Below are positions 20,201-28,811 of a stretch of 63,914 nt of DNA, piece after piece (position 1 is the first letter of the stretch; every line of letters begins with the position of its first letter). Source of the stretch: an uncultured Pelagibacteraceae bacterium. GTDB lineage: Bacteria > Pseudomonadota > Alphaproteobacteria > Pelagibacterales > AG-422-B15. Under the pieces are notes generated by a model. It was not told the origin of the DNA, made no database searches, and worked only from the letters and a program-made list of their open reading frames with translations. A program made the translations under genes and the position numbers. Where the stretch lies: assembly GCA_902578305.1 (NCBI GenBank), contig CACHCK010000005.1, positions 1 to 63,914 of the forward strand, given 5' to 3'.

Positions 20201-21665
20201 GTTCTTCCATTGTGAAACCAGCTGCGATCATTCTTTTTCTTAATTTTTCAGTTTCTATAACTGTCGACTCTCTTGAAACTGTTACTCTTTTATCTAATCG
20301 AATTATTTTTTTGACATACTCTTCATAAGGAGCTTCTTTCGCAAGATAGTCTTTTAAATCAGAGTTACGATAAATTTTTCCTTCCTTCAAATTTATTCCA
20401 ATTATATCTCCAGGGCCCAGTCTACCTTTTTCAACTATCTTTGACTCATCAACCCTGACCATTCCTGTTTCAGAGCCAACGTATATTATGTTGTCATTTG
20501 ATACAGAGTACCGCATTGGCCTTAAGCCATTTCGATCCATGCCACCAATAATCCAATTTCCGTCAACTGCAGCTATTGCTGCGGGTCCATCCCATGGTTC
20601 TACAATAGCATTAGAAAACTCATACATATTTCTATGCTCAATTGGCATTAGTTCACTTCTTTTTGACCACGCCTCTGGTATTAGAAGAGTTTTAACAAGA
20701 GGAACTGATCTTCCAGCTCTAACATATAATTCAAATGCAGCATCTAAGGCAGCAGAGTCAGAAACATTTTTTTCTATAATTGGTTTAACTTGTTCACTAT
20801 CATCACCAAAAATTTCTGATGTAATTCTTGTTTGATGATTTCTCATCCAGTTTGTATTTCCGGAAATTGTATTTATCTCCCCATTGTGAGCCAACATTCT
20901 AAATGGTTGCGCCAAACCCCAGGATGGAAAGGTATTTGTAGAATATCTCTGATGAAACACTGCATAAGAAGAAACAAAATTATTATTAGCTAAATCAGGA
21001 TAGAATATGGAAAGTTGTTCAGCTAAAAATAGTCCCTTGTAAATGATTGACTCAAAACTTAGAGAGCATACATAAAATCCATTAATTTGCTGTTTTGCTA
21101 TTCTCTTTTCAAGTCGACGTCTTACTAGATATAATTCTTTTGAATAATCAAAATTACTTTCTCTTTCAATGTTATTAACAAACATAACCTGCTCAATCTC
21201 AGGTCTAGTTGAATTAGCTTTTTCACCAATAACACTGTTATTGATAGGCACTTGTCTCCAGCCATATATATAGTATCCATGATCAAGAAGTTCAGACTCA
21301 ATTATTGTTCGACATTTTTCTAATGCTGCATAGTCGTTTCTTGGCAAAAACATCATACCAATGCCTAGAGGCTCGTCTCTTTTTTCATGGCCTGTTTTAG
21401 CAATTTCGTCATCAAAGAAGTTTATAGGTATTTGAGTAAGTATGCCGGCACCATCCCCTGTCTTACCATCAGCATCAACAGCGCCTCTGTGCCACACAGC
21501 TTTTAGTGCATCGATACCACCTTCTACAACTTCTCTTCTTTGCTTACCATCAACTGATGCTACAAAGCCAACACCGCATGCATCGTGCTCTTGTTTAGGA
21601 CTATAAAGGTGCCCTTCTTCCAAGACTTGCTTATTTTTTCTGTATCTATTTAAATTTGAACTCAT
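17145..21665 (-). CDS. gltB: glutamate synthase (NADPH) large subunit
   Basis: GOGAT large chain: glutamine plus 2-oxoglutarate give two glutamates. Domains in order: class II glutamine amidotransferase with nucleophile Cys31 (DACGVGF), central domain, FMN-binding TIM barrel with a 3Fe-4S cysteine cluster (CIMVRQCHSNTCPVGVC, about residue 1130), and a C-terminal beta-helix (GGTVAVLGKTGDNFGAGMTGG). 1506 aa is normal. It overlaps gltD upstream by ATGA and queG downstream by 73 bases. Confidence 0.98.
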   Translation of the reverse strand: MSSNLNRYRKNKQVLEEGHLYSPKQEHDACGVGFVASVDGKQRREVVEGGIDALKAVWHRGAVDADGKTGDGAGILTQIPINFFDDEIAKTGHEKRDEPLGIGMMFLPRNDYAALEKCRTIIESELLDHGYYIYGWRQVPINNSVIGEKANSTRPEIEQVMFVNNIERESNFDYSKELYLVRRRLEKRIAKQQINGFYVCSLSFESIIYKGLFLAEQLSIFYPDLANNNFVSSYAVFHQRYSTNTFPSWGLAQPFRMLAHNGEINTISGNTNWMRNHQTRITSEIFGDDSEQVKPIIEKNVSDSAALDAAFELYVRAGRSVPLVKTLLIPEAWSKRSELMPIEHRNMYEFSNAIVEPWDGPAAIAAVDGNWIIGGMDRNGLRPMRYSVSNDNIIYVGSETGMVRVDESKIVEKGRLGPGDIIGINLKEGKIYRNSDLKDYLAKEAPYEEYVKKIIRLDKRVTVSRESTVIETEKLRKRMIAAGFTMEELELILHPMVSDAKESTGSMGDDTPVAVLSDKYRPLSHFFRQKFSQVTNPPIDSLREQSRMSLKTRFGNLQDILSPNPYEENVFVIDSPFITNGLFKKISARGQESTTVIDCTVHKDNFNLKEEIKRIQFESETAVLSGKSHIVLSDISADHDKLSLPMILITAAVHTDLTRKGIRSFVSLHVRSAECLDTHYFAVLIGVGATTVNPYLALDCIYERQQKGLFGNLSYEECVERYKKAVDQGLLKVMSKLGISVISAYRGGFNFEAVGLSRSMVNEYFLGVQSRMSGIGLSGIEKKLTDLHNYAYSNSVQTLPIGGIYRYRNGGETHAYEGKLIHLLQTAVADDSYEMFKKYSNSMSNFAPINIRDLLEFKESESSIELSEVESITSIRKRFGTGSMSHGALSKEAHETLAIAMNRIGGASCSGEGGESIERSKPLNNGDSANSRVKQVASARFGVTTEYLNNCEEIEIKIAQGAKPGEGGQLPGFKVTAEIAKLRHSTEGVTLISPPPHHDIYSIEDLAQLIYDLKQANPDARVCVKLVASSGIGTIAAGVAKAKADVILISGHNGGTGASPQTSIKYAGIPWEMGLTEVNQVLTLNGLRQNVVLRTDGGIKTGRDVVIAAIMGAEEFGVGTTSLVAMGCIMVRQCHSNTCPVGVCTQDEDLRARFSGSPEKVVNLFSYIAEEVREILAKLGFKSLNEIIGRTDLLYQISRGSTHLDDLDLNSLLIQAEKDPNVEYFSHSIINDVGSTLDQKIIEDASKFLQTGQKTELNYPIRNTDRAVGTRLSSTMYRTFKDKEVNKEHLTINLTGSAGQSLGAFAIKGLKINLYGDSNDYVGKGLSGATISIRPHKNSNLVTNENTIIGNTVLYGATSGELYAAGQAGERFAVRNSGAITVVEGCGSNGCEYMTGGTVAVLGKTGDNFGAGMTGGMAFIYDEDKKFNQRVNAETLIFDTIASDYWTNELNQIILSHYQNTGSLHAKSILDNWETEIQKFIHVCPKEIVNILPQPLGFKDQLKKVN

Positions 21666-23101
21666 GATGCTCTAACCTTACTAACCTCTGCCAGTTTTTT
21701 AGCTTCAATATAACTGTGTATTGAATTAGCCACATCTCGACCATCCCTTATTCCCCAAACTACTAATGAAGCCCCTCTAACGATATCTCCTGCAGCAAAG
21801 ACACCATCAATATCAGTCATCATAGTATTGAAGCCAACTCTTACTGTGCCCCACTTTGTCACTGGTAAGTCTTTAACATTAAAAAGTGTGGGTAAATTTT
21901 CAGGAGAAAAACCTAGAGCAGCTATGACCATATCAGCCTTCAAATTAAAATCAGATCCTTCTATTTGTTGCGGTGTTCTTCTTCCATCGGCATCAGGCTC
22001 ACTCAATCTCATTTTGACACATTCAATTTGGTAACCATTTTTTAAAACATTCATATTAATTGGGAGAGATTGCCACATGAATTCGACGCCTTCCTCTTCA
22101 GCATTATTTACCTCTCTTGCAGAACCAGGCATATTTTCTTTATCTCTACGGTATAAACATTTCACAGATTTAGCCTTTTGTCTTACAGCAGTTCGTACAC
22201 AGTCCATTGCCGTGTCACCGCCACCAATGACCACAATGTCTTTACCTTTTGCATCCAACTCACCTTCATCAAATTTCTTAACTTCATCTCCAAGTCCTTT
22301 TCGATTAGATGCGGTTAAGTACTCTAATGCTGGAATTATGTTACTTGTACTTTCACCCAGGTTAATTTCTTTAGCTTTATAAACACCTGTAGCTATTAAA
22401 ACTGCATCATGTTTTTTTTGAAGGTCTTCAAATTTTATATCTTTTCCAATTTCAACATTAAGATGAATATTAATACCAGAATCTTTTAAGTATTGCATTC
22501 TTCTTTGAACGATATCTTTTTCTAATTTAAAATTTGGAATACCGTAAATTAATAATCCACCGGCTCTGTCGTAACGATCATAAACATGAACCTTGTAACC
22601 TTTTTTTCTAAGTTCTTCTGCTGCTGCTAGTCCTGCTGGTCCTGCACCAATTACACCTATGCTATTTTCTTTTTCTATGCTCTTTTCAACCTTGAGAGGA
22701 GTAATCCATCCATTCTCAAATGCATTATCTGTTAAATATTTCTCTACTGAGCCAATTGTTACGGATCCATGTCCTGATTGCTCGATTACGCAATTACCTT
22801 CACATAATCTATCTTGTGGACATATCCTGCCACATATCTCAGGCATATTATTTGTACTTGATGAAATTTCATAAGCCTCTTCCAGCCTGTCCTCTGCAGC
22901 AAGCTTTAGCCAATCAGGTATATGGTTATGAAGTGGACAGTGAACTGTGCAATATGGAACGCCACATTGAGAGCATCTGCTAGACTGCTCTTTTGCACTA
23001 TTTTTAATGAAATTATCATAGATTTCTCGAAAGTCTTTTTTTCTATCTTTCGATAATCTTTTATCAGGATACTCTTGATTTAGATCAGTAAATTTAAGCA
23101 T
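21662..23101 (-). CDS. gltD: glutamate synthase small subunit
   Basis: FAD/NADPH and Fe-S subunit that supplies electrons to GltB. N-terminal cysteines (CSQCGVPYCTVHCP, about 42-55; CGRICPQDRLCEGNC) hold two [4Fe-4S] clusters; GAGPAGLAAAEEL binds FAD and IGGGDTAMDC binds NADPH. 479 aa. First gene of the gltDB unit; a TTATGTCATAA palindrome lies 10 bases upstream of its start, so operator control is likely. Confidence 0.97.
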   Translation of the reverse strand: MLKFTDLNQEYPDKRLSKDRKKDFREIYDNFIKNSAKEQSSRCSQCGVPYCTVHCPLHNHIPDWLKLAAEDRLEEAYEISSSTNNMPEICGRICPQDRLCEGNCVIEQSGHGSVTIGSVEKYLTDNAFENGWITPLKVEKSIEKENSIGVIGAGPAGLAAAEELRKKGYKVHVYDRYDRAGGLLIYGIPNFKLEKDIVQRRMQYLKDSGINIHLNVEIGKDIKFEDLQKKHDAVLIATGVYKAKEINLGESTSNIIPALEYLTASNRKGLGDEVKKFDEGELDAKGKDIVVIGGGDTAMDCVRTAVRQKAKSVKCLYRRDKENMPGSAREVNNAEEEGVEFMWQSLPINMNVLKNGYQIECVKMRLSEPDADGRRTPQQIEGSDFNLKADMVIAALGFSPENLPTLFNVKDLPVTKWGTVRVGFNTMMTDIDGVFAAGDIVRGASLVVWGIRDGRDVANSIHSYIEAKKLAEVSKVRAS

Positions 23102-23109
23102 AATTTTTA

Positions 23110-23122
23110 ATTATGTCATAAT
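23110..23122. promoter_or_regulatory. palindrome ATTATGTCATAAT, gltD-proximal operator candidate
   Basis: Perfect 13-base inverted repeat around a central T, 8 bases upstream of the gltD start codon. A second site of the same form (TTATGACATAA) lies 87 bases away at 23197-23210, near uppP. Two matching palindromes in one 160-base divergent intergenic region suggest a dimeric regulator; the regulator is unknown. Confidence 0.4.
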
Positions 23123-23196
23123 TGTTGACATATATAGAATCTCATTAATAATTTGAATAGTTTTATATCAGTCTAATAATATATTAATAGTCATAC

Positions 23197-23210
23197 ATTA
23201 TGACATAAAT
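23197..23210. promoter_or_regulatory. second TTATGACATAA palindrome between gltD and uppP
   Basis: The core TTATGACATAA (23198-23208) is a perfect inverted repeat around one central base and the reverse complement of the TTATGTCATAA at 23111-23121. It is about 50 bases before the uppP start. Confidence 0.4.
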
Positions 23211-23261
23211 AGAACTTTTGCTTGCCTATTTGGCGTAAAACTCTATTTTTTCATATCTGTT

Positions 23262-24059
23262 ATGCATATTTTTCCTGTAATTATTTTAGCAATTATTCAA
23301 GGAATTACTGAATTCCTACCAATTTCAAGTTCAGCTCACTTGCTTATTACTGCAGAAATGATGAATATAAGAGAAAATTTATCTCTCGATATAAGCCTTC
23401 ATTTAGGCACTTTGATGGCTGTATTGATCTATTTTAGAACTGAGGCACTTAACTTCTTTAAATTCATAATGCCCTTCTTTTCGTCGAACAAAATATCTAA
23501 AACAAAGATAAATCAAAATTTGATCGTTGCATCATTACCTATAATTTTTATTGGTGGCTTAGCTTATATGTCTGGTTTTGCTGAAATCTTTAGAGATCTA
23601 CATTTTATAGGTCTATCAACTATAGTCTTTGGTTTAGCGCTTTATTTTGCAGATATCAGATCTAATGAGGAAAGTCTTAAAGTGGATAATCTATCTTATA
23701 AGAAATCTCTTGTTGTTGGTTTTTTTCAAATTTTCGCGATTATTCCAGGTGCTTCAAGAGCAGGTGTTGTTTATACTGGTTCAAGAATAGTTGGTTTAAA
23801 TAGAGTCGAGGCTGCAAAATTTTCAATGCTCTTATCAATACCTGTAATACTAATATCAGCCTCAATTCCTGCTATTGAAATAGCGAATGACTCAATTGCA
23901 ATAAATTTTTTGTATTTATTTTCTGGTTTTATTATTTCTTTCATTACTGCATACTTATCAATAAGAATATTGCTAAATTGGGTAAAAAATAATTCGATGA
24001 TACCATTTGTAATTTATCGAATAATACTTGGATCAATAATTTTGATTTATTTCACTTAA
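23262..24059 (+). CDS. uppP: undecaprenyl-diphosphatase
   Basis: Membrane phosphatase (BacA family) recycling the C55 lipid carrier for peptidoglycan and LPS. Signature motifs: GITEFLPISSSAHL (residues about 13-26) with the catalytic Glu, and PGASRAG (about 165-171). Eight or so hydrophobic segments, 265 aa. Divergent from gltD across a 160-base regulatory region; ends four bases from the convergent NDUFA9-like gene. Confidence 0.96.
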   Translation: MHIFPVIILAIIQGITEFLPISSSAHLLITAEMMNIRENLSLDISLHLGTLMAVLIYFRTEALNFFKFIMPFFSSNKISKTKINQNLIVASLPIIFIGGLAYMSGFAEIFRDLHFIGLSTIVFGLALYFADIRSNEESLKVDNLSYKKSLVVGFFQIFAIIPGASRAGVVYTGSRIVGLNRVEAAKFSMLLSIPVILISASIPAIEIANDSIAINFLYLFSGFIISFITAYLSIRILLNWVKNNSMIPFVIYRIILGSIILIYFT

Positions 24060-24063
24060 GCAA

Positions 24064-24966
24064 TCAAATATATGTATTTATAATACTTCTTGGCGAACTT
24101 GGTTCAATTCCTAATTTTTCTAAATTAAATTCAGTTTTAGAGATGACGTTATCTTTTCTTAGAAGTTTTACTTGATCAAAAGTTATTAGTGGAGAGGGTA
24201 AGGGCAGCATCATAAACGCAATAAAGTTCGCAAAAGATAAAGGAACTGGAACTATTAGTCTTTTAATTTTTAAAGTGTCTAAGATCAACTGGTATATTTC
24301 TTTTAGACTCATTTTTTCCGGTCCACCAAATTCAAATATCTTACCATTATATTTATCATCCAAAATAAGTCTGTTTATAGCTGTGGCGATATCTTTAACA
24401 TAAACACATTGGTATTTGTTATTAGCGAATAACGGTACAACTGGTAAACTTTTTAATAATTTGGCTTGAACTGAAAAGAAACCGTCACCAGGTCCAAAAA
24501 CTATCGATGGTCTAATTATAATTGTGTTGGGATAACTTTTTTGAATATTTTGTTCTCCTAAACCTTTTGATTGTTGATATTTTGAGTCGCTTTCGATATC
24601 AGCTCCAATGGATGAAAAATGGATAAATTTCTCAACCTTATATTTTGCAGATAAATCTGCGATATTTTTGGGCCCTAAAGAATGACAATTTTCGAAAGAT
24701 TGACCACCAGAACTATCATTTAAAACACCTACAAAATTAATAACAACATCAGAGTTTTTTATATATGGCTCAATTGTGTGCTTAAGCATAATGTTGCCTT
24801 TTACAATATCTAATTGTTCTATTGGCGCCATCATTCTCAAGTGACCAGCCAAATGAGGATTTCTGCATACAATTTTCAAATTGTGGCCCTCTTTAAGAAG
24901 TTCGGAAATACAATATTTAGCCAAAAACCCAGATCCGCCAATTAATGTGATCGTTTTTTTCTTCAT
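24064..24966 (-). CDS. NDUFA9-like NAD(P)-binding protein (complex I-associated family)
   Basis: Atypical short-chain dehydrogenase fold, 300 aa. N-terminal ITLIGGSGFLAKY is the GxxGxxG nucleotide loop; IIRPSIVFGPGDGF around residue 150 is the family's central motif. It resembles alphaproteobacterial homologues of the mitochondrial complex I accessory subunit NDUFA9; a catalytic role is doubtful. The start at 24966 is used because it sits just before the Rossmann motif; a longer frame begins at 25020 but its 18 extra residues are non-conserved-looking and run into rnd. Confidence 0.85.
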   Translation of the reverse strand: MKKKTITLIGGSGFLAKYCISELLKEGHNLKIVCRNPHLAGHLRMMAPIEQLDIVKGNIMLKHTIEPYIKNSDVVINFVGVLNDSSGGQSFENCHSLGPKNIADLSAKYKVEKFIHFSSIGADIESDSKYQQSKGLGEQNIQKSYPNTIIIRPSIVFGPGDGFFSVQAKLLKSLPVVPLFANNKYQCVYVKDIATAINRLILDDKYNGKIFEFGGPEKMSLKEIYQLILDTLKIKRLIVPVPLSFANFIAFMMLPLPSPLITFDQVKLLRKDNVISKTEFNLEKLGIEPSSPRSIINTYI

Positions 24967-25019
24967 ATTTTTTAAATATACCTTTATGTACAGATTTGAA
25001 ATAGAGTAAATCTTACACA

Positions 25020-25631
25020 ATGCAAACTATTTTACACAAAAATGATTTGAGTAACGGCATTAATTTTTCAAGCATTGTTGCAGCTGATTGCGAAATGATG
25101 GGACTGCAACCTAATAGGGACCCGCTTTGCTTAATACAACTTTATGATGGAAAAGGTGACTGTCATTTAGTTCAATTTATAGATCAAAATTTTGATGCTC
25201 CAAATCTTAAAAAATTATTAAGTAGTGATAAAACATTTATATTTCACTATGCCCGACATGATTTAGCGGCAATTAAACATGATTTAAACATCATGATAAA
25301 AAACGTTTATTGCACTAAAATTAGTTCAAAGATAGCAAGAACTTATTCGCAAGGTCATGGCTATAAAGATTTATGTAAAGAACTTTTAAATATTGATATT
25401 TCAAAAAAACAACAATCGAGTGATTGGTCAAATCCGAATTTATCAAAAGAACAAATTAATTATGCTGCAACAGATGTAATTCACTTACATGATATTAGAA
25501 AAAAATTAAACGAAATTTTAGAGAGACAAAATAGAAGTAAGCTTGTTCAAGAATGTATAGAATTTTTACCTACACGAGTTGAGTTAGATTTGAGAGGCTG
25601 GAACAATGATATATTCTCACATTCTAGTTAA
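25020..25631 (+). CDS. RNase D-like 3'-5' exonuclease (no HRDC domain)
   Basis: DEDDy exonuclease domain protein. Exo I motif ADCEMMGL (Asp and Glu near residues 22-24), exo II in FHYARHDLAAI (Asp about 80), exo III YAATDVIHL (Tyr and Asp). 203 aa, so the catalytic domain only, without the HRDC domains of full RNase D; such short versions are usual in alphaproteobacteria. Probably trims structured RNA 3' ends. Three bases before kdsD, forming the front of the kdsD-lptCAB run. Confidence 0.88.
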   Translation: MQTILHKNDLSNGINFSSIVAADCEMMGLQPNRDPLCLIQLYDGKGDCHLVQFIDQNFDAPNLKKLLSSDKTFIFHYARHDLAAIKHDLNIMIKNVYCTKISSKIARTYSQGHGYKDLCKELLNIDISKKQQSSDWSNPNLSKEQINYAATDVIHLHDIRKKLNEILERQNRSKLVQECIEFLPTRVELDLRGWNNDIFSHSS

Positions 25632-25634
25632 AAG

Positions 25635-26600
25635 ATGACAAAAAATAAAATAATCAACGATGGAAAAAAAGTAATTAATATTGAGTTAATAGGTATAAAA
25701 AAACTTAATAAAATAATAGATAAAAATTTTGACAAAGCTGTTAAAGTGCTCGCAAAAGTAAAAGGCAGAGTTATTATCACTGGAGTAGGAAAGTCTGGTC
25801 ATATTGCAAGCAAGATATCTAGCACCATGAGTTCAACAGGAACTCCCTCACAATACTGTTCTCCTACAGATATGAGTCATGGAGACTTGGGTGTAATATC
25901 AAAAAAGGATGCACTTATAATCATATCTAATTCAGGAAATAGTAACGAGCTGGTTAACGTATTGAATTTTGCAAAAAAGTATTCAATATCAATAATAGGT
26001 ATATCTTCAAACTCTGATAGTGATCTTATTAAGGCTTCAGATATTAGTTTAATCTTACCAAGCGCCTCAGAGGCATGCTCTATTGGATTAGCTCCCACAA
26101 CTTCAACAACAATGGCACTGATTATAGGTGATGCCTTATGTGTATCATTGATGAAATTGAAAAAATTTAAAATCTCAGATTACAAAAAATTGCATCCAGG
26201 CGGATCCCTAGGAATTCAAATGCTTCAAGTACAAGATATCATGCATTCTAAAAATAAAATGCCATTAGTTTCCGAGAATGCAAACATGAAAGACGTAATC
26301 ATTGAAATGACTCAAAAATCTTTTGGACACGTAGGAGTCAAAAATAATAAAAAAGAACTTATTGGCATTATTACTGATGGTGATTTGCGAAGAAATATAA
26401 ATAAAAACTTTTTTGGGCTCAATGCTAGAAAAATCATGACACCTAATCCGAAATTGATAAGTAAAAATTTCCTCGTTACTGACGCGCTTAGTATGATGAA
26501 TAAAAATAAAATAACTTGTCTTTTTGTAGTGAATAAAGATAGAAAAAAATCTCCAGTTGGAGTTGTACATATTCATGATTGCCTGAGATATGTTAACTAA
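25635..26600 (+). CDS. kdsD: arabinose-5-phosphate isomerase (KpsF/GutQ family)
   Basis: Converts ribulose-5-phosphate to arabinose-5-phosphate, the first step of KDO synthesis for LPS. An SIS domain (ITGVGKSGHIASKISST, ISNSGNSNELV; residues about 50-180) is followed by two CBS domains (about 205-320). 321 aa. It overlaps lptC by 11 bases, tying KDO supply to LPS export. Confidence 0.94.
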   Translation: MTKNKIINDGKKVINIELIGIKKLNKIIDKNFDKAVKVLAKVKGRVIITGVGKSGHIASKISSTMSSTGTPSQYCSPTDMSHGDLGVISKKDALIIISNSGNSNELVNVLNFAKKYSISIIGISSNSDSDLIKASDISLILPSASEACSIGLAPTTSTTMALIIGDALCVSLMKLKKFKISDYKKLHPGGSLGIQMLQVQDIMHSKNKMPLVSENANMKDVIIEMTQKSFGHVGVKNNKKELIGIITDGDLRRNINKNFFGLNARKIMTPNPKLISKNFLVTDALSMMNKNKITCLFVVNKDRKKSPVGVVHIHDCLRYVN

Positions 26601-27090
26601 GTTACTCGAATCAAAATGTAAAATTCTCTTAATTTTACTAGCTAGTATAACAATTCTAAGTAGTGATGAATTAGTAATTGAAATAGATAATCCAAAGTTT
26701 TCAGAAAAAGGGTTGAACGACAGAATATACGAAATAAAAGCAAATAAGGGACTTAAATCAAACGACACCCTTGAACTTTTTTTAGTTGTTGGAAAATTTA
26801 AAACAGAAAATAACGGAAAATGGATTTATTTAGAAGCTGATAAAGGTAATTTTATTCAAGCGTCTAATTATATTATACTTGAAAATAATATCAAATTTTA
26901 TACTGAAGATGGTGAAACGGTTAAATCAGACCTAGCTTCTTTTGATATGAAGCAAGATATGATTATCTTACAAAATAATGTAAGACATGAGAGTCCAAGC
27001 GGGCTAATCCTCTCAGATAATTCAACTATTACTAATAACTTTAGCAATATTGTTTACCAAGGTAATGTTACGTCAGTAATTAATAATTAA
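26590..27090 (+). CDS. lptC: LPS export protein LptC
   Basis: Bitopic periplasmic component of the Lpt bridge. One N-terminal transmembrane segment (KILLILLASITIL, about 9-21) and a beta-jellyroll-like domain with repeated short beta strands. 166 aa, slightly short. Identity rests mainly on the position between kdsD and lptA plus this architecture. Confidence 0.85.
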   Translation: MLTKLLESKCKILLILLASITILSSDELVIEIDNPKFSEKGLNDRIYEIKANKGLKSNDTLELFLVVGKFKTENNGKWIYLEADKGNFIQASNYIILENNIKFYTEDGETVKSDLASFDMKQDMIILQNNVRHESPSGLILSDNSTITNNFSNIVYQGNVTSVINN

Positions 27091-27093
27091 ATT

Positions 27094-27540
27094 ATGTTGA
27101 GAACAATTTTTAATATATTTATTTTTTATTTTCTTTTTATATTAAATAGTTTCTCAGAAGAATTAAAAATAACCTCAGATAAACTTGAAATTGATCGCAG
27201 TAATAAAATCTCAATATTTACTGGAAATGTATATTTATATAATAAGGATCTAAAACTCTGGGGTGAAAAACTAACTGTATTTTTCAACGAAGAGGACGAT
27301 GAAATCAAAGAAATCCAAGCAGAAAAAAATGTGAAAATAATAAAACAAGAGATTACAGCATTTGGTGATAAAGGCTTTTATATTCCTCAATTAAATGTAG
27401 TTAATTTAAGAGGAAATGTAGAAGTTCAAGAAAATAAGAATTATGTAAAATGCGACGAATTAGTGCTAGATATCAAAAATTCAACGAGTATAATGAAGAG
27501 TGCTTCATCTAATAGGGTTGAGGCTTTTATTAATAATTAA
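27094..27540 (+). CDS. lptA: LPS transport periplasmic protein LptA
   Basis: Signal peptide (MLRTIFNIFIFYFLFILNSFS) followed by an OstA-like beta-jellyroll: LKITSDKLEIDRSNKISIFTGNV is the typical first repeat, with two further repeats. 148 aa. Bridges LptC to the outer-membrane LptD. Three bases after lptC. Confidence 0.9.
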   Translation: MLRTIFNIFIFYFLFILNSFSEELKITSDKLEIDRSNKISIFTGNVYLYNKDLKLWGEKLTVFFNEEDDEIKEIQAEKNVKIIKQEITAFGDKGFYIPQLNVVNLRGNVEVQENKNYVKCDELVLDIKNSTSIMKSASSNRVEAFINN

Positions 27541-27548
27541 TCATAAAA

Positions 27549-28301
27549 ATGACAATAAAACCTAAATTAGTTTCTTCAAATAGTGGTCTAGAAGTTAAAA
27601 ATTTAAGAAAATCTCTATCTCAAAAACAAATTGTGAGAGACGTCAGTTTGAAATTGCAAAGAGGTAAAACTATTGGTCTCTTGGGGCCTAATGGTGCAGG
27701 TAAGACTACAACATTTTATATGATCATGGGCCTAATAGAGTGTGATGGTGGTGAAATTATTCTTGATGATAAAAAACTAACCACTCTACCAATGTATAAG
27801 AGAGCTAGATTGGGTATTGGGTTTCTTCCGCAACAGCCATCAATTTTTAGAGGTATGTCTGTTGAAGATAATTTATTGTCGATCCTTGAAATACAAAATT
27901 ATCCAAAAGATTACAAACAAAACGTTTTAGAAGACTTACTAACAGAATTTTCACTTACACATTTGAGAAGAGCTATGCCACATATGCTTAGCGGTGGTGA
28001 GAGACGTAGAACCGAAATTGCAAGATGTCTTTGTTCTAATCCAAGTATAATTCTAATGGATGAGCCAACAGCTGGTGTTGATCCAATTGGAATTGATGAT
28101 ATTAAGATTTTAATAAAACAATTAATGAAAAAAAACATTGGTGTATTAATCACTGATCATAATGTAAGAGAAGTTTTAGATATTTGTGATTACTCCTATG
28201 TGATGCACTCAGGAGAAATAATTGCGGAAGGAGAAAGTGATGCAATACTAGGAAACAAAGAAGCCCGCAAATTTTATTTAGGAGACTCTTTTAAATATTA
28301 A
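27549..28301 (+). CDS. lptB: LPS export ABC transporter ATP-binding protein
   Basis: ATPase driving LPS extraction with LptFG. Walker A GPNGAGKTT (about 47-55), LptB-type signature LSGGERRRTEIARCL, Walker B IILMDEPTAGVDP, switch His in LITDHNV. 250 aa. Last gene of the kdsD-lptCAB run; a tRNA-Ala fragment lies just downstream on the other strand. Confidence 0.97.
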   Translation: MTIKPKLVSSNSGLEVKNLRKSLSQKQIVRDVSLKLQRGKTIGLLGPNGAGKTTTFYMIMGLIECDGGEIILDDKKLTTLPMYKRARLGIGFLPQQPSIFRGMSVEDNLLSILEIQNYPKDYKQNVLEDLLTEFSLTHLRRAMPHMLSGGERRRTEIARCLCSNPSIILMDEPTAGVDPIGIDDIKILIKQLMKKNIGVLITDHNVREVLDICDYSYVMHSGEIIAEGESDAILGNKEARKFYLGDSFKY

Positions 28302-28303
28302 TA

Positions 28304-28341
28304 ATGCCAGCGATGCGCTCTTCCAGATGAGCTATAGCCCC
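28304..28341 (-). pseudogene. 5'-half relic of tRNA-Ala (anticodon GGC)
   Basis: Read on the minus strand from 28341: acceptor strand GGGGCTA, TA, D-arm GCTC-ATCTGGAA-GAGC with the loop's invariant GG, then CATCG and the loop CTGGCAT, giving anticodon GGC. The sequence then turns into ATTAATATT, which cannot pair with the anticodon stem, and no T-arm or 3' acceptor strand follows. So it is tRNA positions 1 to about 38 only. It fills the 43-base gap between lptB and the TIGR02300 gene. Confidence 0.7.
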
Positions 28342-28344
28342 ATA

Positions 28345-28713
28345 TTATTGCTCATCAATATTTTCAGGATTACTATCACCAATATCTAAATCATCTACCT
28401 CTTCGGAAATAACTTGAACATCATTTTCCGTCTCTTCAAGACTAATAGTATCCTCATCAATAGCATCATCTATTTCAATATCTTCAACTTCTGCAATAGA
28501 TTCAGATGCATCACTACCTACTAAATTGTCATCAACTACTGTATCGACATTATCAGTAAAAACCTGCTTTGCATTAGTCGGAATAACGTTAATGGAAGGA
28601 TCAATATACTCTGTACCACAACTAGGACAAATTGCAGGTTTTCTATTTAAGTCATAAAATTTTGTTTCACAGTTTAAACAAACTACTTTTTTCCCCCATT
28701 CTACTTTTGGCAT
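28345..28713 (-). CDS. TIGR02300 family (FYDLN acid) zinc-ribbon protein
   Basis: 122 aa. The N-terminal 40 residues carry CLNCETKFYDLNRKPAICPSCG, two CxxC pairs forming a small zinc ribbon with the FYDLN motif; the rest is a very acidic, low-complexity tail. The family is conserved in alphaproteobacteria and its function is unknown. Divergent from aroA, as commonly seen. A moderate Shine-Dalgarno (GAGGT) precedes the ATG. Confidence 0.93.
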   Translation of the reverse strand: MPKVEWGKKVVCLNCETKFYDLNRKPAICPSCGTEYIDPSINVIPTNAKQVFTDNVDTVVDDNLVGSDASESIAEVEDIEIDDAIDEDTISLEETENDVQVISEEVDDLDIGDSNPENIDEQ

Positions 28714-28811
28714 GACAACTACCTCTGATCTCTATGATATAAGATTTTGATACAACAAAAAAAATAATAATATATAACTTTAGAATAACAAGATAAATTG
28801 ACAATATAAAA

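Noticed and set aside
24967..25020. Longer N-terminus of the NDUFA9-like protein to 25020
   Set aside because: The added residues are lysine/isoleucine-rich filler, would overlap the divergent RNase D start, and the Rossmann motif begins right after the ATG at 24966.
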